Shown here: piece after piece, positions 44,523 through 54,691 of the stretch
Numbering within the stretch: position 1 is the stretch's first letter
Layout: each line of letters starts with the position of its first letter
Program-made: the position numbers and the translations under genes
The notes under the pieces: generated by a model
The model's input: only the letters and a program-made list of their open reading frames with translations
Told to the model about the DNA's origin: nothing
Database searches by the model: none
From: Adhaeribacter arboris
GTDB taxonomy: Bacteria; Bacteroidota; Bacteroidia; Cytophagales; Hymenobacteraceae
Direction: 5' to 3'
DNA length: 64,000 nt
Assembly: GCF_003023845.1 (NCBI RefSeq)
Contig: NZ_PYFT01000001.1
Location: 5,084,001 to 5,148,000, forward strand

Positions 44523-47012
44523 ATGAACATACAGAAAAAACTTAAAGACCTAAAAGACCAAAAGAGTTATAGTAATCCAGCCAAAAGGGTAATGGAGCAT
44601 TTAAAACCTATCCTTAGTAAGTCAAACGACTTGCGACAAAGATGGGTGTGGGAATTGCTTCAAAATGCAAGTGACTTGGGTGATAATGTTAAGGCAAGGT
44701 TTGAAATAACTGCTGACAGATTAAAATTCAGCCATAATGGAAAAGCTTTTTCATTGGACGAAGCATATAATCTAATTATGCCCGACTCTTCTAAAGATGA
44801 CGCAATAACACATAAGAAAAGTGTTATCGGACAGTTTGGAACAGGCTTTATTTCGACACATATACTTTCCAAGATTATACAAATAGAAGGAATCATTGAA
44901 GATGACGAGCAATTTTACACCTTTAACTTTCACCTTGACAGAAGCGAAAGAAACAACAAGGATTTTTTAATTCAATCAATTAAAGACGCAGAAGCAGAAT
45001 ATCGGGAAAATCTTGAAGAGATAGAAGAACTTCCAGAAAATGAATTTCAAACTTCATTTACTTATCACATTAATAATACATACTCTTCTTTGAAAGGACA
45101 AGAAATTGTTGAAGATGGAATTAAAAATTTCAAAGAATTAATTCCATACGTTTTGACTTTTAGACCTCAATTAGCAGAAGTTGAAGTTATTGACCGCAGG
45201 ACAACGACAACCAAATGGACATTCAAACGTGATGAAGTTGAAACTGATATTGATGACCTCGTAATTATTAAAACGATTTGCTATAAAAATAGCAAACATA
45301 TTGAAGACAGATTAATAGGTAATATTATTCAAAAAGGCACTGAAATTGCCTTCCCAATCGAAGAAATCGAAGATGGAAAATTTCAGTTACTTCCTTTTCC
45401 TAATAATTGCCCATTACTGTTTTGTGCATTTCCTATGATTGGAACTAGTCATTTTGATTTTCCTGTAGTTATTCACAGTGAAAAATTCGATCCCAATGAA
45501 GCAAGAGATGGAATTGAAATCTCTCAACATGATCTAGAAAACAGAAATAGGCTCATAGAAGCTAAAGATGCTTTCTTGAGATTATTAAAAATAATTGAAG
45601 GTTATGAATGGACTAATACATTTAATATTTCTTTGCTTTTCAGTCCTGATTTTAATGATTACTCTGTAAAAACTTGGTTTACCAATTTAATTTTTAAACC
45701 AATTAAAGAAGGTTTACACAAAACTAAAATGATTGAATTGGATGAGTCCTTAATTAAGAATAAACGACTTTCATTAAGTCAAGTTTATATTCCGTATACA
45801 GATAGGAGATTAAAAAATTACACAGAACAGGTAACAGATATTTATAATTTTGCTTTCAAGACAATACCAACTTTGTTACCCAAAAAAGACCATTTTTTAA
45901 GTTGGTATGAAGTTTTGGATTTTGAAATTTTTACAGATGAAAAACTTGACTTAGAAGAGCTAACAAAAAAGATTTCCGAAGAAGTTGATTCGCTTGACAA
46001 GTTTTGTTCTGAATATTCAATGGATGAAACAGCAGCGATTGAATTTTTGATTGATTTTATAAGATTCATTTTAGCGCAAGAAAAAGATGAACTTTTTGAT
46101 AAATATAAATTGATACTGAATCAAAGTAATCAGCTTTGTTATTTGAAAGGAATGAAATTAGATCTAATTGATTGTAAAGGACTGAAAGATGGTTATGATG
46201 AGAAACTAAAAGACATTTACTATTCCATATCAGACACTGAGTGCCGTGATATTTTACTTCATAAGGACTTTGAGCAAATTGATGGACTCATTGAGGAAAA
46301 TGATAAATATGAATTTGAGAAATTAGCAAAAGATACTGACGAAGAACTTCGGAACTATGAAGGGAATTTTCAAGATGAAAATTTTTTGCTTATCCTAAAA
46401 AACCTTTTCAATTGGTATACAACTTGTGGACTTTCGGAAGAAACCTTAACAAACTTGTTTCGATTCTTTTCCTCTAATAAATCTCAATTGTATCTTAATA
46501 CAAAGACGTCAGAAGAATTGGAATATGCTTTTGATATTGAGATTAGTGGTAAAAGTGAAGTATTAGCAAAACTTGCTAACAGTTCGCTTTTGGAGAACGA
46601 ATTAGAAACTATTGCGGATAATCCAGTATTGATTTCAAATTTTATTGAGTGGCTAAATAATAAGCAAGAAGATCATCCTGAAGAAGAATTGGGAAATATC
46701 GGAGAAGAGTTTTTATATCATCGACTTTGCCAAATATTTGGAGAAAATAGAGTGCTTTGGGAAGACAAATCTGAATATGATTTCCGAGTTCTTGAAATGG
46801 ACTTGACAACAACAAAATACTTCATAGACGCGAAGACAACAGGTAAGGGTATTGCAAACAGTGACAATGTTCCCTTTTTTATGCGGACTGCACAATGGTC
46901 TTTCCTTGACAAACAACAAGCAAGGAACAAGTATATAATAGCAAGGATTTTCAAAACCGGTAGGACAATTGACATTAAGTATTTAAGGTTAAACAAACAA
47001 TCACTACAATAA
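44523..47012 (+). CDS. GHKL (Hsp90/sacsin-like) ATPase with C-terminal DUF3883 domain
   Basis: An 829-residue protein. The N-terminus is a GHKL ATP-binding fold: WVWELLQNASDL (N box), a KFSHNGKAF strand and IGQFGTGFIST (G-rich lid). A long middle domain follows. The C-terminal about 110 residues form a DUF3883/PD-(D/E)XK-like domain: GNIGEEFLYHRL, then SEYDFRV and YFIDAKTTGKG (D-x-K type). This NOV-like architecture occurs in prokaryotic defence islands; a nuclease role is inferred from the DAK motif. It stands alone between two related hairpins. Confidence 0.75.
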   Translation: MNIQKKLKDLKDQKSYSNPAKRVMEHLKPILSKSNDLRQRWVWELLQNASDLGDNVKARFEITADRLKFSHNGKAFSLDEAYNLIMPDSSKDDAITHKKSVIGQFGTGFISTHILSKIIQIEGIIEDDEQFYTFNFHLDRSERNNKDFLIQSIKDAEAEYRENLEEIEELPENEFQTSFTYHINNTYSSLKGQEIVEDGIKNFKELIPYVLTFRPQLAEVEVIDRRTTTTKWTFKRDEVETDIDDLVIIKTICYKNSKHIEDRLIGNIIQKGTEIAFPIEEIEDGKFQLLPFPNNCPLLFCAFPMIGTSHFDFPVVIHSEKFDPNEARDGIEISQHDLENRNRLIEAKDAFLRLLKIIEGYEWTNTFNISLLFSPDFNDYSVKTWFTNLIFKPIKEGLHKTKMIELDESLIKNKRLSLSQVYIPYTDRRLKNYTEQVTDIYNFAFKTIPTLLPKKDHFLSWYEVLDFEIFTDEKLDLEELTKKISEEVDSLDKFCSEYSMDETAAIEFLIDFIRFILAQEKDELFDKYKLILNQSNQLCYLKGMKLDLIDCKGLKDGYDEKLKDIYYSISDTECRDILLHKDFEQIDGLIEENDKYEFEKLAKDTDEELRNYEGNFQDENFLLILKNLFNWYTTCGLSEETLTNLFRFFSSNKSQLYLNTKTSEELEYAFDIEISGKSEVLAKLANSSLLENELETIADNPVLISNFIEWLNNKQEDHPEEELGNIGEEFLYHRLCQIFGENRVLWEDKSEYDFRVLEMDLTTTKYFIDAKTTGKGIANSDNVPFFMRTAQWSFLDKQQARNKYIIARIFKTGRTIDIKYLRLNKQSLQ

Positions 47013-47032
47013 GTACCAATACCTATAACAGA

Positions 47033-47153
47033 GTATTGCCGCAATAGGAGCTGACGGGCGTAATTCAACAGTTGTAATTCAACAGTTGTGCTACAATGAA
47101 ACTTTTGTGCTAAATTCAACTGACGGTTTCCAAAATCCCTATTGCGGCAATAC
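47033..47153. repeat. Large hyphenated hairpin downstream of the DUF3883 gene
   Basis: Perfect 16-bp inverted arms at 47033-47048 and 47138-47153 (GTATTGCCGCAATAGG). The loop contains a 14-base unit, TAATTCAACAGTTG, twice in tandem from 47060. The first arm resembles that of the hairpin at 44313, including a following CTGACG/CTTGACG word. Confidence 0.7.
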
Positions 47154-47201
47154 CGATGCATTGGTAGCAACGCCTTGCAAATTTATTTAGTGTAAATTTG
47201 T

Positions 47202-47414
47202 ATGTCATTGCCAAAAATAATTAAACATGTAGTGGATTCTGATATCAATACGATAGCAACAGAGATTTTAGGGCTAACAAAAATGAATTGGAATTCATTT
47301 GATTTATATAAAAAACTTCCGGCAACTATAAATTCATCAAATCAGATCGCCAGAATAGGCAAACTACTTTCCCATTTTGAAGGCAGAACTTACGATTACC
47401 GCTTATTTATTTAA
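47202..47414 (+). pseudogene. C-terminal remnant of an Argonaute PIWI domain
   Basis: Seventy residues only: after LPKIIKHVVDSDINTIATEIL come LTKMNWNSFDLYKKLP and ATINSSNQIARIGKLLSHF, ending in a hydrophobic RLFI terminus. The ALTKMNWN-type segment and a short hydrophobic C-terminus are characteristic of the end of PIWI domains in prokaryotic Argonautes. An in-frame TAA lies eight bases before the ATG, and no upstream MID or catalytic PIWI part is present, so it is the tail of a deleted gene, cut at the hairpin repeat. Confidence 0.6.
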
Positions 47415-47490
47415 ATAACAGTCCTGTGTAATATAAAATTCTAAATATAAAATATCCATTTTGGTGAAATGGATCGGTTTCTTCCAATGG

Positions 47491-47916
47491 TTACATCCCT
47501 AATTCATCCGCGAAAGAGTAGTAGCCTTCTTTGGTGACGATAATATGATCGAGAACCGGCAATTCTAAAAAATTGCCCACTTCTTTAAGCCTCTTTGTCA
47601 TGGTTATATCGGTAGCACTAGGGTTTACATTGCAAGAGGGATGGTTATGCGCTAGGATAATAGCCGAAGCATTAGCTTTAAGCGCCGCCATAAAAACCAG
47701 TTTCGGATCAATGACCGTTCCGGCAACGCCGCCAGTAAATAAATCGCAAATCCCTAATACCCGGTTGGCTCGGTTCAAGAGCAATACTTTTGCTTGTTCG
47801 ACAAATTCCAGCTTGTTTTCATCCCAGGATTGCAGCAACACGTCGTAAGAATCTTTTGAACTGGTTATCTTCGGTCGTAAGGAAGACTTTACATGGGTTT
47901 TGTAAGTAAGCTCCAC
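47491..47916 (-). CDS. radC: RadC-like JAB/MPN domain protein
   Basis: A 141-residue RadC-family protein without the N-terminal HhH domain. The metal-site signature is intact: ILAHNHPSCNVNPSATDITMT (HxH...D) preceded by a VFMAALKANASA helix. Short RadC proteins are frequent on mobile elements of Bacteroidota; despite the name a DNA-repair role is not established. It is convergent with the PIWI remnant. Confidence 0.85.
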   Translation of the reverse strand: MELTYKTHVKSSLRPKITSSKDSYDVLLQSWDENKLEFVEQAKVLLLNRANRVLGICDLFTGGVAGTVIDPKLVFMAALKANASAIILAHNHPSCNVNPSATDITMTKRLKEVGNFLELPVLDHIIVTKEGYYSFADELGM

Positions 47917-48060
47917 TTCGGCTATCTGAATAGAGTTCTGACAACATTTCTTATGCCTTTCTGATTAGTACTGCGGTTAAGGAATGTATACCTATCGTAG
48001 GAATAAAAGCTTGTCAAGGACTACTTAAACTATTTCAAAGGCAAATTTTATTAATAAAAT

Positions 48061-48221
48061 TTGTTCAGGAGTAAACCATCCTCAACTCATAAACAAAAAT
48101 CCCCTTTTTTTAAAAGAACCGTTACGGGCAACCCTTTCTTTTTCAGACACTTTTGACTTGAACCGAAGCCAGTTTTCAGGTCATTCTGTTCAAATATAAA
48201 GGATGGTTTACTCCTGAACAA
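48061..48221. repeat. Perfect 22-bp inverted repeat upstream of the serine recombinase
   Basis: Arms at 48061-48082 and 48200-48221 are exact reverse complements, 117 bases apart; the right arm ends 14 bases before the recombinase ATG. No gene lies in this 319-base spacer. The position suggests a recombination or res-type site for the adjacent recombinase, or the ends of a small inserted element. Confidence 0.6.
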
Positions 48222-48235
48222 TGCCGGGACGCCAC

Positions 48236-48874
48236 ATGAAAAGAGCAATTGCCTACTATCGGGTTTCTACGACCCGGCAAGGCCGGAGTGGTTTGGGATT
48301 GGAAGCCCAACAAAATGCCGTGGAACAATACTGTAAACGGAATGATTACGCTTTGCTTAGCGAGGTAGTGGAGGTGCAATCCACTCGCAAGTACCGCCCG
48401 GGTTTATTTCAGACCCTGGACTTGTGCCGCCAGCACCAAGCGACCTTGATGGTAGCCCGGTTAGACCGGCTCGGCCGGGATGTCGAACAAATCGCCGGGA
48501 TCGTCAAGTCGAAGGTGGAAATTATTGTCGCGGATAATCCCCACGCAAACCGGTTTACCATCCATATTCTGGCGGCGGTGGCCGAGGAGCAAAGGCAGCG
48601 CATCAGCGAAACCACCAAAGAGGCATTAAGGGCGGCAAAAAAGAGAGGTGTGGCGCTGGGAAAGAATGGCAAAGCCCTCTCCGTGGCGAATAGGAAAGCC
48701 GCTCAAGAATTTGCGCATCAACTCTCTCCCATCATCAGGCGCTTACGAAACCGGGGCATTATCTCGGTGCGGGCTGTGTCCGAGGAATTAAATAAGAGAG
48801 GAATACCGACCTTTCGGGTAGGCGGAAAATGGCATCCGAGTACGGTTTATACCTTGATGAACCGGCTGAAATGA
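48236..48874 (+). CDS. Serine recombinase (resolvase/invertase family)
   Basis: A 212-residue small serine recombinase. AIAYYRVSTTRQGRSGLGLEAQ carries the nucleophile serine (S11); VARLDRLGRDV and the later EEQRQRISETTKEAL are the conserved catalytic-domain helices. A C-terminal HTH (IISVRAVSEELNKRGIPT followed by WHPSTVYTLMNRL) binds DNA. ATG 48236 gives the canonical start; an in-frame ATG at 48221 overlaps the inverted repeat. It lies just upstream of the peptide/radical SAM locus. Confidence 0.88.
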   Translation: MKRAIAYYRVSTTRQGRSGLGLEAQQNAVEQYCKRNDYALLSEVVEVQSTRKYRPGLFQTLDLCRQHQATLMVARLDRLGRDVEQIAGIVKSKVEIIVADNPHANRFTIHILAAVAEEQRQRISETTKEALRAAKKRGVALGKNGKALSVANRKAAQEFAHQLSPIIRRLRNRGIISVRAVSEELNKRGIPTFRVGGKWHPSTVYTLMNRLK

Positions 48875-48921
48875 ACCAAATAGAATTAACGAGTGATCAA
48901 ATTTAACTTAACTCTAGCATT

Positions 48922-49101
48922 ATGATTTTTGAATTCGAAAATGACCTCCTATTTGATGATAGGGCGCTACTTGAAAATAAGCTCGGTGCAGGCTGTTTAA
49001 GCAATACCGATGTAAATACTGACTGCGATTGTTCCGGTTATACCGCTATTCCAGACGATGAAGGAACTGATCCCGCAAAAAGCTCCGGAACTGCTGCTTA
49101 G
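48922..49101 (+). CDS. Putative RiPP precursor peptide
   Basis: A 59-residue open frame: an acidic leader-like part (MIFEFENDLLFDDRALLENKL) followed by GAGCLSNTDVNTDCDCSGYT and an Ala/Gly/Ser-rich tail. Three cysteines cluster in 14 residues after a Gly-Ala-Gly, and the frame overlaps the start of the radical SAM/SPASM gene by 44 bases, consistent with translational coupling. Small size, leader-core layout and its partner suggest a ribosomally made, post-translationally modified peptide. No known precursor family is recognised. Confidence 0.6.
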   Translation: MIFEFENDLLFDDRALLENKLGAGCLSNTDVNTDCDCSGYTAIPDDEGTDPAKSSGTAA

Positions 49102-50392
49102 CCTAGTGAATCCGGAATACGGGTACGCGGTCAATTGTGCTTACCCTAATTCCTTTCGACTATTGAACCGCGGCCAGTATGAAATCGTGCAGTCCATCAA
49201 TAATCGGGATGACATTCAAACCCTGGCTATTCAGTTAAGGATGCCATCCGAAAGGCTGCACCAGTTCCTGTTACTCTTGAGTAAAACGGAAATTGTCCGG
49301 TTCGATAATAGCTTTAGCCTACCGAAGAAGTCAGCGAAACCAAAATCCTTGAATTTTTGGATTCATACCACCAATGCGTGCAATCTGGGTTGCAGTTACT
49401 GCTATATTTCGACTTTAAATACCGGCAAGGGGATGAATGATACCGTCAGGCAGCAGTTAATGTATAAGCTGCTGGAAGTGGTAAAGGTAAGAGGCATCAA
49501 GCAGATCAAACTGCGGCTGGCCGGCGGGGAACCGATGGGGCAATTCAATGCCTGGAAAGCCTTCATTCCCGCAGCAGCAACTATTTTAGCTGAGGCTGGC
49601 TGTAAGCTGGACGTCGCCTTTATTACTAATCTGACCCTCTTGAATGAGGATATTCTTGAATTTTCTAAAAAGCACCGGGTAAGTTACGGCGTTTCGTTGG
49701 ATGGCGTGGCAGAGATTCATGATGCCACCCGAAGGTTTCGGTCTGGTTCCGGCTCCTTCCAGTTGGTCGATACCAACTTGCGCAGGCTAGTGGCGGAAAA
49801 GATACCGGTGTCGGTGAATACCGTTGTGAGTAATGTTAATATCATCGGATTACCCGATCTCACCCGCTATCTTATTTCCTTAGATATTCCTTTTCGGTAT
49901 TCGATTGTGAAAGGCGCGGCGATTGATGCCGCGTTGCTGGATAACTATCTGGCCGCCTCCCACGCCATTATGGGAGAAGCGATAGAGACGGGCTGGCAAT
50001 TCTCCCAGCGATACCAGTTTTGTGATTTGAAGCCAAACGAGTTAGGGTTCCAAACCTGTGCTTCCGGCTTTTCTGGGGGAGCCATCTACGTCGATGGTTC
50101 TTTTAAGTATTGCCACGTGCACTTTGGCAAAGAATCTGATTCGTCTCGTTCTATCTTTAATGAGGAATTAGACTTGGTGGCAATGATAGAGAGCGGGCAG
50201 CATGACGAAGAGATAAGATCGGCAGATTGCCGAAAATGCCGCTACCGCTCGGTTTGTACGAGTGGCTGCCCGGTTTACCGGGTGGAGGGTAAAGACCCGC
50301 AATGCAGTCTTTACCATCGGTTCATTCCCCAATATTATGAACTTCAGGCCAAAGAGCGATTGCGTTTATTGCGTCAATATGAGATGATCTAG
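49058..50392 (+). CDS. Radical SAM/SPASM peptide-modifying enzyme
   Basis: A 444-residue enzyme. Residues 1-90 look like a winged-helix leader-recognition (PqqD/RRE-like) domain. The radical SAM cluster is C108-x3-C112-x2-C115 in NACNLGCSYCY, followed by LRLAGGEPMG and the GVSLDGVAEIHDATR segment. The C-terminal SPASM domain has CHVHF and ADCRKCRYRSVCTSGCP with a final QCSLYH, supplying ligands for auxiliary iron-sulfur clusters. Such enzymes form thioether or other crosslinks in peptides. Overlap with the Cys-containing peptide gene implies that it is the substrate. Confidence 0.85.
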   Translation: MKELIPQKAPELLLSLVNPEYGYAVNCAYPNSFRLLNRGQYEIVQSINNRDDIQTLAIQLRMPSERLHQFLLLLSKTEIVRFDNSFSLPKKSAKPKSLNFWIHTTNACNLGCSYCYISTLNTGKGMNDTVRQQLMYKLLEVVKVRGIKQIKLRLAGGEPMGQFNAWKAFIPAAATILAEAGCKLDVAFITNLTLLNEDILEFSKKHRVSYGVSLDGVAEIHDATRRFRSGSGSFQLVDTNLRRLVAEKIPVSVNTVVSNVNIIGLPDLTRYLISLDIPFRYSIVKGAAIDAALLDNYLAASHAIMGEAIETGWQFSQRYQFCDLKPNELGFQTCASGFSGGAIYVDGSFKYCHVHFGKESDSSRSIFNEELDLVAMIESGQHDEEIRSADCRKCRYRSVCTSGCPVYRVEGKDPQCSLYHRFIPQYYELQAKERLRLLRQYEMI

Positions 50393-50431
50393 CCAATACA
50401 ATTATGCCCCGTTCCTTAGGATGCTGCGTCA

Positions 50432-50905
50432 TTGGCGATTACCATTTCCCTTTTAGCCTTGCTAGCTACCTTTTATCAACTGTACTTGCAACGAGTTCAT
50501 AATGAAAAATCGCTCAAGACGCTGGTTCAAATTGATTTGCTGGATCGGGATAAGCTGATTTTTGTGCATATTCAGAATAATGGCGTCGGACCGTTAATAA
50601 TAGATAAGCTTACCTTTTTCAAAAATAACCAGCGTTATTCGAGCATCGAAGATTGTTTAGACCTCAATCCTAAATTATACCAGCATATAGCGATCACCGA
50701 AGCGGTGAAGAAGGTTATTCTGCCCGGAAATTATCTGGAGGTCTTTTCAACTCGATTAGCAGAGAAGGCTGATGATAAGGAAGTGGAAGATGTTCGGGAG
50801 CAGCTTTCTGTTCTTAGATTAAAGGTAGAGGGACGAGATATTTACAATAATAAAGTTACTGCCGAACGAGACCTGCACTGGTTTTTAAGACACCATGTTT
50901 CCTAA
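50432..50905 (+). CDS. Membrane-anchored hypothetical protein, copy 1
   Basis: A 157-residue protein with one N-terminal hydrophobic segment (ITISLLALLATFYQLYL) and a soluble domain beginning LVQIDLLDRDKLIFVHIQNNGVGP. A TTG at 50432 is the only reasonable start (a TAG precedes it) and is conserved in the second copy at 52321. It lies 39 bases after the radical SAM gene. The first about 65 residues are almost identical in the two copies whereas the rest diverge. Immunity, export or regulatory roles are possible but unproven. Confidence 0.65.
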   Translation: MAITISLLALLATFYQLYLQRVHNEKSLKTLVQIDLLDRDKLIFVHIQNNGVGPLIIDKLTFFKNNQRYSSIEDCLDLNPKLYQHIAITEAVKKVILPGNYLEVFSTRLAEKADDKEVEDVREQLSVLRLKVEGRDIYNNKVTAERDLHWFLRHHVS

Positions 50906-50963
50906 AAGCAAATTCAGCCGGTTGAGTGTAATTGCCAAATCACCCGATTATTATTACATTTGG

Positions 50964-50975
50964 GGATTGCAATCC
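50964..50975. promoter_or_regulatory. GGATTGCAATCC palindrome upstream of the DUF4143 ATPase
   Basis: A perfect 12-bp palindrome flanked by TTTG/TAAAA lies 36 bases before the ATPase start. It may be an operator or lie in the promoter. A partial echo (TTTTGGGATT) occurs at 50991. Confidence 0.4.
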
Positions 50976-50978
50976 TAA

Positions 50979-52133
<1,155 letters not shown>

Positions 52134-52205
52134 GTTTTCAATGAAAATTATTATCGGCATAGTGAATAAGACAACTGTATAGAGCCGCTGAAAAGTTACA
52201 TTCAT

Positions 52206-52277
52206 CGGGTGGTGGGAAAAGACCCGCAATCCAGCCTTTATCTATTGCGTTTATTGCGTCAATATGAAATGATCTAG
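52206..52277 (+). pseudogene. C-terminal remnant of a second radical SAM/SPASM gene
   Basis: The frame reads RVVGKDPQSSLY joined to LLRLLRQYEMI and a TAG, matching the last residues of the enzyme ending at 50392 (VEGKDPQCSLYH ... RLLRQYEMI) with about 14 residues deleted and the SPASM cysteine replaced by serine. It shows that the duplicated block included the 3' end of the radical SAM gene. Confidence 0.7.
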
Positions 52278-52320
52278 CTAATTTTAATCCCGAATACCTA
52301 TTCTTTAGGATGCTGCGTCA

Positions 52321-52794
52321 TTGGCGATTACCATTTCCCTTTTAGCCTTGCTAGCTACCTTTTATCAACTGTACTTGCAACGAGTTCATAATGAAAAATC
52401 GCTCAAGCCCCTAGTTCAAATTGATTTGCTGGATCGGGATAAGCTGATTTTTGTGCATATTCAGAATAATGGCGTCGGACCGTTAATAATAGATAAGCTT
52501 ACCTTTTTCATAAATGACAAGAGCTATGGTAACATCGAAGACTGTTTAGCACTCGACCCCAAGTCTTATCAGCATCTGTCAATTACGGAAGCGGTAAAGA
52601 AAGTTATCTTGCCCGGAACCTACTTGGAGGTTTTCTCAATTCGGTTTGCAGAGCAGGATACCTGTGAAGAAATAGACAATGTCCGGCAACAGCTATCCGT
52701 GCTTAAATTGAAGTTGGAAGGTCGGGATATTTACAATAATAGGATTATCGCCAAAAGATACCTGCACTGGTTTATAAGACACCACATTTGCTAA
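52321..52794 (+). CDS. Membrane-anchored hypothetical protein, copy 2
   Basis: A 157-residue paralogue of the gene at 50432. From about 15 bases upstream to codon 64 the DNA is nearly identical (codon 30 differs, Pro for Thr), including the TTG start; after that it diverges sharply while keeping length and the common skeleton (AVKKVILPG.YLEVFS, RDIYNN, LHWF.RHH). The abrupt boundary suggests gene conversion or selection for diversity in the soluble domain. Confidence 0.65.
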   Translation: MAITISLLALLATFYQLYLQRVHNEKSLKPLVQIDLLDRDKLIFVHIQNNGVGPLIIDKLTFFINDKSYGNIEDCLALDPKSYQHLSITEAVKKVILPGTYLEVFSIRFAEQDTCEEIDNVRQQLSVLKLKLEGRDIYNNRIIAKRYLHWFIRHHIC

Positions 52795-52905
52795 GTGCCG
52801 AAACCTTATCTACTCTCTATTTCATGTTAGAGTGAACCGGGAAATTGTTCCTCTTATAACTGTATCCAAAAACTATTAAAGCTATTGATTCACTTTAATC
52901 TAAAA

Positions 52906-53169
<264 letters not shown>

Positions 53170-53193
53170 AAATACCAGCACAAGGAGCATTAA

Positions 53194-54483
53194 ATGCCAG
53201 CCAAAGTAATCAACTTTACTAAAGCATGTTTGACTAATTTGCCCTTGCCAGAGGCGGGAAAGCGGAAATACTATAAGGATACCCAATTAAAGGGACTGAT
53301 CCTGGATGTGCGTTCCAACGGCTCCAAGTCGTTTTACATTTATAAAAAGATAAGTGGTAAACCAGAACGGCTGTTCTTAGGTATCTTTCCCGAAATTACC
53401 ATTGAGAATGCCAGAAAAAAAGCCAAAATAAAAATTGGCGAAATCGCTCAAGGAAAAAATCCGCAAGAAGAAGCTCGCCAGGTTCGCAATGAAATGTCGT
53501 TTGAGCAGCTTTTCGACCAGTATATGAAGCGATATAGCAAAGTGCACAAGAAGTCATGGCGCTACGATGAACGGGAAGTGAACCGGTTTTTAGCTCATTG
53601 GTTCAAACGCCGTCTTTCAGACATCAAGCGGGTCGAGGTACAGCGCTTGCACGAAAAAATCTACGCAGAAAGTGGCCTCTACCAAGCCAATCGCCTTTTA
53701 GAACGGATACGGGCGATTTTTAATAAGGCACTCGAATGGGGATGGGAAGGTACCAATCCCGCTATTGGCATTAAGAAATACAAGGAAAAGAGCCGGGATC
53801 GGTTCATTCAGCCAGTAGAAATGCCTTTTATCATCCGCTCTCTCAATGAAGAAACGAACGAGACGGTAAAAGATTATCTCTGGATATTGCTTCTAACGGG
53901 TGCTCGCAAAACGAATACCCTCATGATGCGATGGGAGCAGATCAATTGGGAGCGGAATGAATGGCGAATTCCGGATACTAAAAATGGAGAGCCGGTTACC
54001 GTTCCTCTGATCGAACGCGCACTGGAAATATTAAAGCGCCGTGAAATGACCTCACAGAGCCCGTGGGTTTTCCCGCAAGAAGCGGATAATGAAAAGCACT
54101 TCGTTAACACTAAACGTGCCTGGCGGCGCACTTTGGAGCGAGCCACGCTTTACCTATGGCAACAAAACGAAAGGATTGCTCCATTATTGGAAAAATTGGA
54201 ATGTAATGTGCCTGTTTTTCTCCTAAGTGAGATATTATTTAAAGCTGTGATCAAACGGGCAGAAAAAGAAAAAATCCCGCTTCCCGCAAGCCTGCTGGAT
54301 ATTCGCTTGCATGACATTCGTCGTACTTTCGGCAGTTACCAAGCGCTTACCGGTGCCAGCTTGCAAGTCATTGGCAAGAGCTTAGGTCACAAATCTACCC
54401 AAGCTACACAAATATACGCGCGACTCAATCTCGATGCAGTTCGTGCCTCCATCGAAAAGGCTACTGGCGCTATGTTTGATTAA
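53194..54483 (+). CDS. P4-type tyrosine integrase
   Basis: A 429-residue integrase with an N-terminal DUF4102 arm-binding domain (TQLKGLILDVRSNGSKSFYIYKK, FLGIFPEITIENARKKA), a core-binding domain, and a catalytic domain with LLTGARKTNTLMMRWEQI (Arg), LHDIRRTFGSY (His/Arg box), GHKSTQATQIYARL (Tyr). It lies 174 bases from the tRNA-fMet half and points away from it, thus heading the element that fills the rest of the window. Confidence 0.92.
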   Translation: MPAKVINFTKACLTNLPLPEAGKRKYYKDTQLKGLILDVRSNGSKSFYIYKKISGKPERLFLGIFPEITIENARKKAKIKIGEIAQGKNPQEEARQVRNEMSFEQLFDQYMKRYSKVHKKSWRYDEREVNRFLAHWFKRRLSDIKRVEVQRLHEKIYAESGLYQANRLLERIRAIFNKALEWGWEGTNPAIGIKKYKEKSRDRFIQPVEMPFIIRSLNEETNETVKDYLWILLLTGARKTNTLMMRWEQINWERNEWRIPDTKNGEPVTVPLIERALEILKRREMTSQSPWVFPQEADNEKHFVNTKRAWRRTLERATLYLWQQNERIAPLLEKLECNVPVFLLSEILFKAVIKRAEKEKIPLPASLLDIRLHDIRRTFGSYQALTGASLQVIGKSLGHKSTQATQIYARLNLDAVRASIEKATGAMFD

Positions 54484-54691
54484 TTTCCGATTCAGTAAAA
54501 AATGACTTTCGAGCAGGATTCCATTTTACTACCTTAAGTATTGAAATTTCCTTAGCTTTTCAAGCTTTATGTTATAGTGGGTACCCCATACCCCCATTAA
54601 ATAATAGCGGGGATTAGATTAATATATGTTGCCAAAGAAAGAATTGCTACTGATTTTTGTTGTAGAGCTTCGATATTGAGCTGACACTAGC

